Below, in pieces: positions 37,056 through 50,093 of a stretch of DNA of 64,000 bases. The position numbers and the translations under genes are program-made. The DNA comes from Actinernus sp. WN-2022 (Eukaryota; Cnidaria; Anthozoa; Actiniaria; Actinernidae). How positions within the stretch are numbered: the stretch's first letter is position 1; the number at the start of each line of letters is the position of its first letter. The stretch lies in contig JAOWCC010001501.1 in assembly GCA_030867875.1 (NCBI GenBank), forward strand, positions 18,195,524 through 18,259,523, in the 5' to 3' direction. The notes under the pieces are model-generated. The model had not been told where the DNA came from and made no database searches. It saw nothing but the letters and a program-made list of their open reading frames with translations.

Positions 37056-39700
37056 TACCAATAATAGATTAATTAAACCCCAGTACTCTTCTCCAACTTA
37101 ATCCTGATATCAAGATCTTTCTTCGTTTCCAGGTGTCGTTAACGCCGGTACAGCAGCAAATGGAATTGGACTATAGATAACAGTAATCCCTAGAGTAGTC
37201 TGTTCCTGCCTAAATACCTCTCAAGAAAAAAAGACTATTCTTAATTCACTTCTGCTTCAAGTTAAGCTATGATGAGCTTGGCCTTGACTCTCCTATGTTT
37301 TGCGTCAAATGTCTTTAAAATCTTCCAATCCGGTTGCGATTTTTGGCGCTAGTGCATAGACTTAAAGTATGTTAAATAAATATCGCTCACTGATGCCCTT
37401 TCTGTTTGTTGTATACACGCTATACAATGTTTCTTTACTTCCGTTTTATGTCTAGTTTTAATATGTAGACTAAACGGTCACTGAAAAACGATAGCTAGCA
37501 GTATTGATGGGATCCAGTCGTTGGAGTAGAGCGCGACAATAGATATCCTCTAGCTATGCCTAGCTTTTTAGAATTCTTGTCTTGATGGCTCGCACATCAG
37601 CTACAACAGTGTTACGCCGACAGTAAAAAAATAACTCACTTTCTACTAGTCTCGTACACTTGTTGATCTCACTATTTGTAATGCTTTCGACAGCAAAATG
37701 AAGTCGCTTTTAAATCTCCCCTATTCTGAAAAACAGTCGGCCGCGGCTTGATAATTTTGAGTCCCTGAACGGCGCGCGCTGACGACTCAACTTCTGTATT
37801 TCAGTTTATTGTTTTTGTTCTATCCACATAGTATACGGTGTTTTTTTTTCCCCACGAGTTACTTTGGTTCAGAGATGTTAATGGTTGGTACTTTTGAGCA
37901 AGATTTCTTCCCTTCGATGATTACTCCTCCGGTTCGTTTCAGGTGCTTTACTCATTAAAGTCGATAATTGTGGTAAATCACAAATGAAGAACTCCGTCCT
38001 TGTCGTTTACTTTACTGCTATTTAGCTGTAAAACTATTCCTCGATTTACTCCTTACGTGGTGAATAAAAACACGCTTAGCATAGCCAGTCAGATATAGAA
38101 ATCCTTAGCCTCGACCCTTCTTTATTGTCCGGCAATTTCACTGGCTCACTTTCTTGCAGTCTCCTTGAACTTGGAATCGCAAGTACGTGCTTCGGTTTAA
38201 TAAACTCTTGATTTAGCAACCCAGCTGAACACTCAATAATTTCTGTAGTTACAGAAAATTTCAATCTTCAAATGGAGAATCAAAATTGCTTTGTTGTCCA
38301 TCAAAGAAGTAAGGTGTTTAGTTTAAACGATTTTATCACGAGCACCTGTCAGATAAACCATTTTTCAATTTATATGTGCAGCCGATATATTTTTCATCAG
38401 TCTCGTGAGCGCCGTCAAGCTTCCTGAGATCCGTCATTAGCAGGGTTTGTCGTTGTCCCGATGTAATATGAGTTCACATTTGCAATTATTCAAGCCTCTT
38501 TCCATTTCCTGATAAATAAGTGTTCTCGTCTTCGTAGACTCTCTTCTGTTGCTAGAGCGTCTCTCTTCGGCATTAAATAAACTTGTGTCTCCAGTTGTCT
38601 TGATTCTAAACTAAAAAGAAAATGAAATAAATGCCAATGTTAATTTACTGCCGTATCAAAACCACACTAAGATCAGCAATCTATAGACCTTGGCAATAAG
38701 AACGATTTATATTTAGGTAAAAAAAGTGTGCTCTTAGAATACCCAAAATTGCCATAGCATCAAGACTAGCTGTATAACTCCATCATTGACGTCACAGAAA
38801 ATGGAGCTGGAATAAGCCAACCAGCTTGACTGCCTTTTTAGCTCATCCTACTTCCGAGGAAGAAGATGGTGGTTTTAAAGTGGAACACATTAAGATATAA
38901 TTAATTTCAGCCGTATATTTAATTTTAGTGTTCTCTCCTCTTCGCACCGGAAAATGTGAGAGGGAAAGAATTAAAGGGAACCTCCAAATTACACCGCTTT
39001 CTTTTCTTTGTTTTTGCGTTTTCCGGCGCATAGAAAAAGGAATCACAAATCCAGTTGACACAAAATCAATATCCGACTCTCCCAAACCTTAATTTAAACA
39101 AGTACATTTGGCGCAATAACAGAAATCATTACACTGCGCGCACAGACAAGATTGAAAAATATACGAAAACGAGATTACCGCAGGAGCTCCTGCTTTACCG
39201 CCATATTTATTTTCTCAGAGAAGTCGTGTGGTGGCGCACGATTATCTAGCGATAGCATGAAATGAGCATACGCTGCCTTTTCCCCCCAACGTCAATGTAG
39301 ATTAGATTGAATTTAGATTTGGACGACGGCCATTATTATTGACGTGGTTGTAGCAAAATGAGAAAAAAAACTTCAGAACTGAGGAGCTTATATATAGTAA
39401 TGATAAACCACGTAAAGAGAGGGTAAATCGCCTTCCTGTTTAACAAAATTAAAGGAGGGGTTTCAGGTATCTTGTCTTCGAGACACACTCTTTTTTCAGT
39501 TTATTTGAGTTCTGCCCGGTATATCAAAACCAGACGGAGTTCACCGCACCCTAATCGAACTACAGTAATGACAATATGATCATTCCTGTTAAGTCTAACA
39601 CGAGTCCCACGTGAAAGAACAATGTACCGATTGGCTGAAGACTTGTGATAGCGGAAAAAGTAAACGGACGCCATGCGGCAATAATCTTGTTACCAAATAT
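37056..39700. other. Region 5' of the GPCR gene; no gene seen
   Basis: Contains the presumed promoter and 5' UTR of the minus-strand GPCR. No confident TATA element or upstream exon was recognised. Minus ORFs at 38076 and 38843 have no domain. Confidence 0.45.
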
Positions 39701-40123
39701 ATTAGCTGCGGTTACACTACCCCAGATAAAGTCGTTTACCCAGTAAAACTAGCCCCAATAAAATCCATCTGGGGTTTGAATTTACCTGGGTAAAGCGGTT
39801 ACACGAAGACAGTTGAATATCACGCCCCAGTAACTTTGTGGTTTCGTTGATCTTCGCTTCGTTGATCAAAACATCACGCCTCTCAAGAGCTGTCAGATCC
39901 TCGAAATTTCATTGGTTGAACTATTTGGGGTCGGCAGCGACCCCTAAGACTTATCTGGGGTTCTATCAAGGGAAACTGTTTCATTGTTCTTTCTTTCGTA
40001 ACTGTGGAAATATACCTAGGTACGTTTTCTCCTGGGGAAATCGGTTAGACACGAAAACACGAATTTACCCAGGTAAATTTCCAATATACCTAGTAAAACT
40101 GGTCTAGTGTAACCGCAGCTAAT
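39701..40123. mobile_element. MITE (423 bp)
   Basis: Perfect terminal inverted repeat ATTAGCTGCGGTTACAC (left) and GTGTAACCGCAGCTAAT (right). Subterminal CCCAGATAAA, TTACCTGGGTAAA and TTTACCCAGGTAAATT motifs recur inside in both orientations. No coding capacity. Confidence 0.9.
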
Positions 40124-42945
40124 AAAATGAGAGAATTACGTTCTGAGTACATTCTTGGGCACTTATAATAGGATATTTTCGTTATGGCGTCATTTTTCTA
40201 CAACTACTAGAATCATTTTCAAGTTCCTTTTCTCATTCAAATTTATCAACTCCTTCGAGAATTCCAGACAATGGTCCAAATTAGAGGAACAAAAGGATCC
40301 GCGCAAGGAATTCTGGTAGTTGTAGTATATGACGTCATCATGCAAATGTCCTGTTAATACTCTTTCAATTCTACTCCAGTCGTATTTTCATTGTGATGGA
40401 AAATCAAAACATACTATACACCCAGTTACTAGAGACACTAATGACTTACGGCACGGTTTAGTACTGTACGGCCTACCGTGACATTGAACTCAGGTCATGA
40501 AGGCATAGGCCACCCTTATCAGGGAGTGGTGCATGATAGATAATTGTTTTAGAGCAGCCATATTGGTAAATATTTAACAGTTGGTTCTTTTTGAGTGATT
40601 TAGGGTGATCACGTGACTTGTCACGCCTCAATTTTCAAAATTTCATATTATCAAAAAAGTCCGAGTTCTTTCTCTTATTTTAATCTGCTATTTATAATAT
40701 TATTTATAATATTAAGACATAGTACCTCTTTGTATTTGTATATAGTACATCTGGAGTATTACAGTGATTTTACTTGACCCGCGAAACAGAAACTATTAGT
40801 TAGTGTGTAATACCAAGATAAACACAAGAGAGAACAAAATAATTAGAGTGTAATACGCTACTATCTATTTCACGCGTTAAGTAAAATCACTCTAAGAGAA
40901 ATTTTACTCAAACGATAGATTTTAACGTTTTAATGCTCGACCCAGTCCCCCTTAAAGTTATACGCTAAAACTGATTAACTGGTAAAATTATCCAGATGTA
41001 GCTTCCAAAAACACTCCAGTGACCAACATCTGGTATAAAATAATTTTCATTTCAAATAGCTAGGTTTAGAACTCGGAGTTTTGCAGTAAATATTTTAGCA
41101 ATCTAGGTAGCGTAATATGAGTACGTGACATATCACGAAGATCAGATTACGTTTTCTTTTGAACTTTTCATGGTGTGAACTTAAAATGCTGATAACTTTG
41201 TTCAAAAAGTATTTCTTGACGAATTCTGACCACCCGCTACGTTTTTAAGCAAAGCAGATAAGACCCGTGCCTTCCCATAATCCGTTGCGTAGCAACTATA
41301 TTATCAAATTTCCCGGTCACATGAGCAATTCATTCTGCGTTGAATTTACTTTACATACTTTTATTATCCACTCCCCCGTGGGGCTTTTCAGAGATAATTA
41401 CAATTAAACATCTAATTAACTAATGTTATATATCTATAAAAACTATATACAATGATTATGTACGCATAATAAAAGGACTAATGTCTATGAAAAATATTAA
41501 TCAATAAATTCGATCGCGGACCTCAGCAGCACAAATTTTCACAAAGCATCTCAAAACCAAAGTTTATCCTGGGATTTTGACGTAAGTTTACACTAGCTTT
41601 GACTTCCTTGTATTTCTGGCAAATATTTTGTATTAAAAGCCTAAGAAAAATGGGGAAACATGCAGAGAATTCGCTGTGATTTGAGTGAAAAGTTTTCAAT
41701 TTTAGTTTGCGCGCGTTGCTGACGCAATCTGATCACGGCATTTTCGAACAACGAGCGCGCGCTTAAAGCTGCATTTGTTCGAGCGCGCGACTGAATAAAC
41801 TAAAGTATTACTTATTTCTCCCCTTTATCTTTTCAGGTAATCATAATTGTTTTTAAGAAAAATGATTAACAAAGGATCGTCTGGTTTTTTGAAATAATTA
41901 ACAATAAACACCGCTCATACTGTTTCACGAAATGCTTCACGAAAGATCGACATGTGTACTGTATATCAAGCGAACGCGACAAGGTTAGTTGTCTAAAAGG
42001 TTTGTAGTTAACTTCTTTCAGGGTAGTATTTAGGACTCGACTTCGCGGGAAATTTTCCCCAAACAATCTCTCGAGAAAAGTACCCGATAAATATGCTCAG
42101 ATTGTATGAAAAGCACAAAAAATGAAGATGTTTAGTGAGTATTAAAGTTAATAAGTATATTTCTGACCTTGTTGAATCCATCTGTAGTTTTTAGAGTTAA
42201 AAAGCTTCAAGGAGAAATTCAGTTGGAAATGACAAAACTCGCGGGAAACTTCAAGTTTCTTGCCTTCTTGACGAATTTGTCATCGTATTGTGCATGGTTC
42301 TGTCTGTGGGTCAGTTTGGATCATGTGGATGGTATGCCCCTGGCCGCGAACTGAGGACTGGGGATAGAGCTGGGGCCACGATGGCTGCAAATAGCCTCTT
42401 GTTTTACATACCTATGTCTTTACTTATCTCGGAGTAAATCGAGTGATAAGTGTAGTATATTCTGCACACTGCCAAAATTGGCTAACTCTTGACCAATGTA
42501 GCGAAATACACATCGAAAGACACATCCTTCAAATACACTGCGAAATACACATCGATAGAAGGAAAACGGAAATGAAAAATCGCTTTTGTAAGTAAAATGC
42601 CGTAAAGTTGATACGCTAACCAACTGACCATGTTCACCTGTTTTACCGATTTTATAACACCCTTAAATAGTGGTTTACAGTAATTATTTGTTCTTTTAAA
42701 TGACTGCAATCATAAAAGAATCGAAGAAACCGAAAAGCGCATCCAAGTAAAAAGTTGAGAGTTGAGACGCTGATTAGCCGACTGATCTACAAGCCGGACA
42801 AAAGTTAACAGATAAATACTTTAGCCGTGTTGTAGCCCTAAGTGAACAACAATAGCTAAATATTTAGAAGCAGCTGCATTTGCGAACAAGGAGAACAGTA
42901 GGAGGTGATAACTATAAAGGAAATAAACTTCTATGACTAACATAG
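40124..42945. other. Intergenic; no gene seen
   Basis: AT-rich, with no recognisable exon. GCGCGC-rich inverted pieces lie at 41750-41790 (CGAACAACGAGCGCGCGC and TTGTTCGAGCGCGCG). GCGAAATACACATCGA is duplicated at about 42499 and 42540. Confidence 0.45.
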
Positions 42946-43170
42946 CCTGAGGAAATCAGACGCATCTCTCTACTTCCCATAAAAGTGGAGAAGTGGAGTA
43001 TTTGTTTGTACGATCTACCTGAAGAAGGCTGGTTTGGCCAGCCGAAATATCGTAGAATTCTCGATATATACGTTGTTCGATCAGCTTTTCTGTAGTCCTT
43101 GGACTTGTTTACTTGAGAGTGGAGAAGCGGAGAAGTGGAGAGAGGCGTCCGATTTCCTCAGGCTATGCCT
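42945..43170. mobile_element. Inverted-repeat element containing hammerhead-like copy 2
   Basis: Left arm CATAGCCTGAGGAAATCAGA with CTCTCTACTTCCC (42942-42980). Right arm GGAGAGAGGCGTCCGATTTC then CTCAGGCTATG (43135-43168). They are inverted with a few mismatches. The hammerhead-like motif lies between them. Confidence 0.65.
43014..43056 (+). ncRNA. Hammerhead-ribozyme-like motif, copy 2
   Basis: Plus-strand order: stem I strand UCUAC (43014-43018), CUGAAGA core (43019-43025), an extra A, stem II GGCUGG, loop UUUGG, CCAGCC, GAAA (43044-43047), UAUC, then stem I strand GUAGA (43052-43056). It matches the copy at 26146-26186 except in the loop and the outer stem. The outermost shared stem pair is G-C there and C-G here. 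No Penelope ORF was recognised beside this copy. Confidence 0.45.
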
Positions 43171-45334
43171 AACACTCAGGGGTTCTGGGCAGTGTCAGGG
43201 TTCCAAAAATTCGAGTTAATTCTGGAGAAATATGCATCGCAGCGGCGTTCAAACACGATGACACACAAATGCTAGTACAATGATTCAAATTGCGGGGTAT
43301 TCTATAATTATTCCTAGACCCTTCGGTGTGCAAGACCAGAACTTTACCAATGAGCCACAGAAACCTGCGATGGAACGACTCTCACTTTTAAAAATAATAA
43401 CCCTAACCCGTACCATAAACTTAACCCTAACCATCAGTAAACAAGTTCCCATGCAGGTAAATGACGAGGTACGGTATCGCCCACCTAGAGCTAGTCAGAG
43501 TTCACAGGTAAACATCATGTTCTGACTGTAATGAGAGCACATTTTTGCTTAGATTATAATTTGGTCAGGGTTCAATCCACAACATTAAATTTAATGTGAT
43601 GGATTCAACCCATTTAATGTTTGCGAGGGGGAGTGTGTGTATTATACCTTGATAAACCTTGGTTACATATCCAAATATTCCGACCCCCTACCGTTCCCCG
43701 AGTGTATATTAAGGAAACACTCATGCACATATATAAGTCACACCCCTAACTGTTCAAATCGTATACACATATATATTATCGCATCTACAATGCATTAAAT
43801 TATGTGGCAGAAAGTGCAGGAAAAAACGCATCCGAGAACCTGAAATTCAAAATTTTCCCCGAGAAACTAGGTCCTCAGCTGGGCGTCAGATGTAGCTGCT
43901 TCTAGTTCTTAGTCGCTTGTTCAAATAAAGACTCAGAACCCTTGATAACTACGTAGTGCTGTCTTGTGAGAAATATCTCCTTAGTAAATTTGGAAACTGC
44001 AAAAATGACTATTAAAAAAATAGTCGTGCAGAGGAAGAAGGCGCCAAAAAATTCGTGCACTACTTATGGGCAGAAAAAAAATGTTGCAAGGTAAAAATGC
44101 CCCCCCCCCCTTCACTTTTCTAATGGTCCGCCCCTGATGTGACTTACTTAGTTGATACCCTAACGCGTAACTATACGAAGGAGAATTCTCTGCTTTCGTT
44201 TGGACTCTCGAAAATCTCTCCTACTGCAGCTCCCGCCATACCAAAGGTGAACACAAGAAAAATAGTACGAAATGGAAGTTTAGAAGCGATTTGCCATACT
44301 CTAAACTCGAGAAACCTCGACGTTCTATACATCAAAATGCTAGAAATTTATTGTAAAATCACGTTCCCAGAGCCCGCGATCTTTTGGCCAGCGTCTGGTC
44401 ACCGCTCTGAGAACGAGATTGTTTATTGTGCTATTTGAAAGTCAGTTCAAGCATGTGTATTCAAGCATGTGTATTCAAGCATGTGTATTCAAGCTAAACA
44501 CTGTTTTCCTCTGCTTGGTGGTTCTTAAACCAGTAACGCCTGGTAAAAATGTACTCCAACGAGCGTAAAAAAGTGTCGAAATCTTAACATAATCACTCCA
44601 AACTGTTTTCAGTCGCAGATTAGATGTTGGTTAACCTGGATTTGAGGGTAAGAAGTTATGAATTGTTTTATTCGCTAAAAAAGGCAAAATAGCTCCCAAA
44701 ACCGTGTGTTCAGTTTCGAGTGACTAATGCGACTGAGCCATCCGACCCGAAATGTAGGATTTTGCACGCAATGACTTTGATATGCAATGACTGCATGTTT
44801 ATCAGGAGAATAACGTAAATAATAGGTAACAATATGGGGTGAATAAAAGAACAGAACAACCCGGGAATAATTACACCACACTGCGGCAAAACGACATGCT
44901 CCGCTGGCCGAAAGAACGAAGGCTCTGGAGTTCAACTACAAGTTTCCGAGGGCGTTAAATTTTTCAATAAATTATTTTATAACTTAGTAAACTCACAAGT
45001 GAATTACAAATTAAGAAAACTTAAACCGGCCTGTTAAAGTTTTAAGCTTAGCTTTAAGGTAATTTTGTTGTTTTTGGCACCTAAAATTTGAAACAGGGGT
45101 GGTTGCCTTTGTTTTCTTTCAGTTTGGGCGGGAAACTGGCCGGACGCCCGCGCGCTGGACTATCAAAAGCGCATGCGCGTGATATCTTGCCGCGGTGAAT
45201 CCAATTTATGGTCTGTGTGCCTTCTTACACAGCCAATGCGTCAAAATTATTAAGCCTCAGGGACATGAATAAAAGTTATTTTATGGTACAGTTGTTGAAA
45301 TTTGTATTTTTTCTTGGAAATTAGAGTTTGCAAC
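43171..45334. other. Intergenic; short repeats only
   Basis: No gene seen. Contains TTAACCCTAACC-like pieces at 43399-43440, a C run at 44100-44110, a family B palindromic repeat (44362-44426) and a 14-bp tandem repeat TCAAGCATGTGTAT (three units) at about 44448-44495. 45120-45200 is a GC-rich patch with GCGCATGCGC. Confidence 0.5.
44362..44426. repeat. Palindromic repeat, family B copy 2
   Basis: CGTTCCCAGAGCCCGCGATC with TTTTGGCCAG, then TGGTCACCGCTCTGAGAACG; an imperfect hairpin related to 29480-29580. Confidence 0.7.
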
Positions 45335-45592
45335 AACATTTCCAATGTATTTCCAACGTATTTCCATTGTATTTCCAACGAACTTTCATCGTATTTTCAC
45401 CAAACTTTCATCATATTTCCAACAAATTTTCATCGTATTTCCAACAAACTTTCATCATATTTCCACCAAACTTTCATCATATTTCCAACAAACTTTCATC
45501 GTATTTCCACCAAACTTTCATCATATTTCCAACACTGAACTTTCATCATATTTCCAACAAACTTTCATCGTATTTCCAACAAATTTCCATTC
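45335..45592 (+). repeat. 22-bp minisatellite built from 11-bp half-units
   Basis: About ten copies of a unit like TTTCCAACAAACTTTCATCR. The array begins with simpler 11-bp units (TATTTCCAACG, TATTTCCATTG) and then alternates TATTTCCAACA and AACTTTCATCG halves. A 22-base unit is one more than a multiple of three and has no stop in any phase, so all three plus frames stay open and encode the same 22-residue cycle. The three ORFs here are therefore artefacts. Confidence 0.9.
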
Positions 45593-48053
45593 CATGGACG
45601 AGGTCCAGTTTTTGCTGTGTATATGCATGATGATAAGGAGGGGATGTTTCTAATTGTTGATTAATATTTAAAATAAGCGCCCGAAAACCTAGCTTTTAAT
45701 TCCAATTCTCGCTTTGGATTAACACTCTAAAAAGTGCTATCTTATTTATAATAGTCACAAACAAACACAAATACTGATAAACTCTTGACCACCACCTCCC
45801 TGTCTTGACTAAGAACTGGTACAAAGTTAGTTTCTTGCTTTTCCGGCTTTATAAATTAAGTCAGCCATATTGGATCAGTGGAGGAGATGCATGGAGATAA
45901 AATTTTCGCTTAGGATTAACACTCCAATTTAACTTTCACCATTCAAAACTGAGCAAACACAAATATCGTAAAATCTTTGCTAAAATCGATTTTAGCTATG
46001 CACAAAACTCAGTCTTCAGCCTGTTGGTTTTTGGCGCCCAATACTCGGTTTTGTAAAATATCTCCTCTTAAACTATAATATAGGAACAGATTATCAAATG
46101 CCATGAAGGATAGCGATTTTCATGCACGCCAGGCTTTTTAATAAGTTAAATCATTCATTTTGAAGCCAATTTTGTACCCAAAACGATCGAAAACTGAAAG
46201 GTGTTACGGCATCGACGATTCCAATTTGTGCCAAAAACGTCACAAACCGTTTCATCGCCACAGATTCCCGTTGCCAAGAAACCGTCATTAGCCATTCACT
46301 CCCTCCGCAACGCGCATGTTTTTACGTTTAATCATCACAAGAAAATTATCTTTTTGAGGTGTAATTTTTCCCAGTTTCAATGGCTGCTCTATTTTATTCC
46401 AGTTAGCGAAGAAATCTATAATTAGAAATTAAGTATGTTTTTTTAGGAAAACTGGGTACAATATTTTACTCAGTAAGTGAACATCCTCTTGTTAACTTTT
46501 CATCAAATTCGGGCATAAATATTTACTCGATCGGATGAAGCAATCTCACTATGTGTTCCTGTTTTGTTTCTGTACTTAATAAAGTATAACGGCTTAAGAA
46601 GTTCATTAGTTATATTATTGTAAAAAGTCAAAATAATTGCGAAAGGTTTCATTTTTTGTTTATTCAGGGAGGGATATTAATTATCACATAGTGATAATGG
46701 CACCGTTTTCGGACTGTTTCTTTTTTCGATTAAAATTCACATGATGAGAAAATTTGCCCTAATAATTTGCCCTAATAATTTACCCTTTTTGTTTTTACGT
46801 TTAATCGCGAGAAAATTATCTTTTTGAGGTGTAATTTTCCCCAGTTTAAATTTTTATCTCGTTTGCATTACTCGAGCAACGTACTCGGAGATTATTAACA
46901 ATATATATTGAAGGAATGAAATAGAGCTCGCCAAACTAATTCGTCCACTACTCCTTGACACTCCCCTTTTATAAATTCGGGATCACCGTCCTTGTAAATA
47001 CTCTTTCAGTTTGGGATATCTTTCTGACAGAAAACAGAAAAAACACGTTATTACAGCTAAAGGTTAGAACTGAACAGATCCGAGAATCAGCTCACTGCCG
47101 GTGATGGCGTTACTTAACCAGTTTCAATATAATGTTTATGTTTAAATGTATTATATAAAAAGCCACAAACATAAAAATGTACCCCGACTTACCTTTACTG
47201 CCTATGCAATCAGTTTATTGGTGCGTGCAAGTGTCAGCTCTTTCGCCCGTGGATTCGATCCTCGCCAGCTAATAGACTTTCCAAGGTGTTCACGTCTTCA
47301 AGGCAAATGTTAAATTGAGCTTGCGAAATCGAAATTCTGACTAAATACTGATGTTAACTTCTTTATGTCAAAAAATTGACAAGTTATAATTGACGATCTG
47401 CAGTTGAAAGCCAACTGGAGAAATACAGCACTGACCTTGATTCAAGCCAACCCATTCACATACTAAAGATAATGACGATATTCAAATGGTATTGATGCCA
47501 GTATGAAGTCATTTATTATGCTAAGATAAATTATGTTTATGATAGTTCCTTTGGTGATTTACCGCCGGTCGGTTCAATGAAGAGAATTCGCGCAAAGTCA
47601 ATTGAGCCGCTAGGAAGTTTAAGAGCGTCTTGGAAAATCTTTTGTCTCGGCCCATCAGGCAATATATTGTTCGTGGGATTTTACTAAGGGAACACTCGAC
47701 AATGATATATTACTCTTTTGTCAATGTTTTGTACTACCTTTTGGCTTTTTGAAGAGACTCTTATATGATCCTAACATCTCAGTTAATTAGCCGATGTACT
47801 TACTTGGAAAGTCCGCCCAAAAACTACAGCAACGCTAATAGCACGAAGTTGATACTTGGCATTTTATCCAATATTTTAGTTGTACTGAATTCATGCTCCT
47901 TGATAAGAATAACAGATATCCATCGCATCCCTGGGATCGAAGACTGCGGTCCACAGATCAAGTGTTTCTTGTGGTTGTCTAATCAATAAGCGGAAGACGA
48001 ATCAAACACATGTGGAGTATTTATTTAGTTAGGAAAGAGCTTTTAAAGAGCTG
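45593..48053. other. Intergenic; no gene seen
   Basis: AT-rich. AAAATTATCTTTTTGAGGTG plus TAATTTT(C/T)CCCAGTTT occurs twice (about 46343 and 46811), a short local duplication. No supported exon. Confidence 0.45.
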
Positions 48054-48124
48054 CCCTGCTAGCAGTGGATTCTCTTACGCCGCTCCATATGAATCGAGCG
48101 TAAGAGAAACCACTGCTAGCAGGG
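48054..48124. repeat. Hairpin repeat, 27-bp arms
   Basis: Left arm 48054-48080 begins CCCTGCTAGCAGTGG; right arm 48098-48124 is its complement with one mismatch in 27. The loop is 17 bases. It could be a tiny MITE or an RNA hairpin; nothing else marks it as transcribed. Confidence 0.85.
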
Positions 48125-48985
48125 TATTCAAGAGCCTTTCTAGTCATGTCAAAGTTAAAAACTTAACTTTATTTCACTTCAATTATATTTGACAGCTCGA
48201 TGAATGAGCTCATGTCCCCGAGCTCAAACTGCCTCAAGTGTTCAAGAACCAGTTCACTTTCGTTGCTTCCGAACTTGAGGCGAATCAATACTTTTAAATA
48301 TCTTCCCGGCCTCAATACCCAATACAGTACTCATCATCATAGGCCAAGATTTTCCTAATAGTTTAAAAACGGGCTTAAAATCATATTCTAATACACATTT
48401 TTACCATTAAAAAATCGTTAAGGAATTTATGTACTTTGTTGTTCACTGCAATAAGAATAGTTTACACAAACATAGATAAAAGCCAGGCCCCAAGGAACTA
48501 GAAAACTAAATAAGGCCAATTCTGTTATGTTTTTCCTGTTATTATTGTCAAACAGAAGTCCATAATGTCACGTACGGTAATCCATCAATGTATATACACC
48601 GTGATATCAAGCCTTCTTATCGGCCTTAACAACACGTTTTTCCAAGTCGCGCGCCTCCTGTTTCTACCTTCTAAACTCACAAGCTGTAAGTTATAAATAA
48701 ACTGAATAGTTTAGTACGCGAACTCGACAAGATAATAGCAATTTCCTTTCTCGCTCGGTATTTTTCCCCGTACTTATTAACCATCCAGCCTAAACGACCG
48801 ATTCAGATGTAAGCAATTAATAGAAAAAGCATGTCACCAAAATATTTGGACCGACTTAATTATAAATACATTTGTATAGATTTAATATGCTTTATGTTAC
48901 CGATAATCCAATAAAACTTGGTTTTAGGTCACGCAAAGAAGCCGGCTCAACTCAAAGGTTTCTAGTTCTCATGTGGCGTTCTTAA

Positions 48986-50093
48986 AGACCCTGTGTCCGA
49001 GCCCATGGTGCTTTGCGCGCGCAAATCATTTTCGTAGGCTACGAAAATCAGAAAGATCGTTGTTGTTGTTACGTGACTCCCGAATCTTTCGAAATCCATC
49101 CCTAGTTTGGGCCATCGTGTAATTATTGATAGGTATATATGCTTACCTAACTTTCTTTTACTTTTTTAAATGAAACTTTAGTTCGAATATTTCTTCGAAT
49201 CCCGGTCTAGAGTGGCGAGTAGAGGAATGCCGGAGAAAGGACCGAGACAGCGAGGCGAAGTGACTCGACAAATAATCCTTCAGCAGTCCATATTTTACTT
49301 TCTCTAGGTCTACAAGAGAACACTTGTGGTTCAAAAGGACTACTACGTGAGTTTCCCGGGGATTTGCTGCACTAAGGGACCGGCAGGCTTCGTTGGAAAT
49401 ACAAAGCACAAAGCAACCACTTCTGGCATCAAGAACATTCGTAATTATAATTTCGCACGGCTAAGCTCCACTGAGGTGTTACGACTTATCTGTATCTGTA
49501 TATGTTTTGAATTTGTATTAGCAGAGAAAATAATGTCCTTAACCTTTTTTTTTCATCCTCCAGTACGTCCAGAAAGTCTTGCTACCAAAACTACGATCGC
49601 GGGTCAAACTCCAATCTGCCGAGTTCAGCTGTTACTTCGCTGTGAGTTTGACTTGAGTGCGAGTACGACATTTCATTTTGCACTCAAAATATATCATTCG
49701 CAAGGAAAGTAGAGATCTTCAAATACAGCTAAGCAATACTGGAGACATAAAAATCAAGGTAACAAGAGTATGTGTTTGCTTGTAGAGTTGTGAAAAGTCG
49801 CAATCGTAAATCGAATTAGAATCTAAAGACAGAACAACTGGCTTCCTGCCGAGTACTGTTAAAATCATATTAGAAGCATCCGGGGAAAATTCGTGGGTTC
49901 GATTAGGTTTTTAATCCGGTAGAAATTATGAAATTCGTTATCCAAAAGTGTATGTTTACTTCTTTTATGAAACTTATAAACAATCGAGAGCATTTTAGTT
50001 CGCCTAAAAGCTGGCCTTTAATTTATGCGGCCGTTGATAAACAAACTAAACATAACATTGGCGCAAAGCACCATGGGCTCGGACACAGGGTCT
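48986..50093. mobile_element. 1.1-kb transposon with TTAA target duplication
   Basis: TTAA (48982-48985) then AGACCCTGTGTCCGAGCCCA; the right end is the complement finishing GGACACAGGGTCT followed by TTAA (50094-50097). The inverted ends match perfectly for at least 34 bases, through GGTGCTTTGCGC. No transposase is evident; the 128-codon plus ORF (49326-49712) and 83-codon minus ORF inside have no recognisable domain. piggyBac or Kolobok affiliation is inferred from TTAA only. The ends differ from those of the 4.9-kb TTAA element. Confidence 0.88.

Noticed and set aside
36058..37101. Plus-strand ORFs of 81-110 codons
   Set aside because: Antisense shadows of the GPCR coding sequence.
43390..43440. 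TTAACCCTAACC-like interstitial telomere repeat
   Set aside because: Only a few degenerate, non-tandem units; not a telomeric array.
45302..45653. Three overlapping ORFs in all plus frames
   Set aside because: Direct consequence of the stop-free 22-bp minisatellite.
49158..49712. 83- and 128-codon ORFs inside the 1.1-kb TTAA element as a transposase
   Set aside because: Too short, on opposite strands, and without catalytic motifs.
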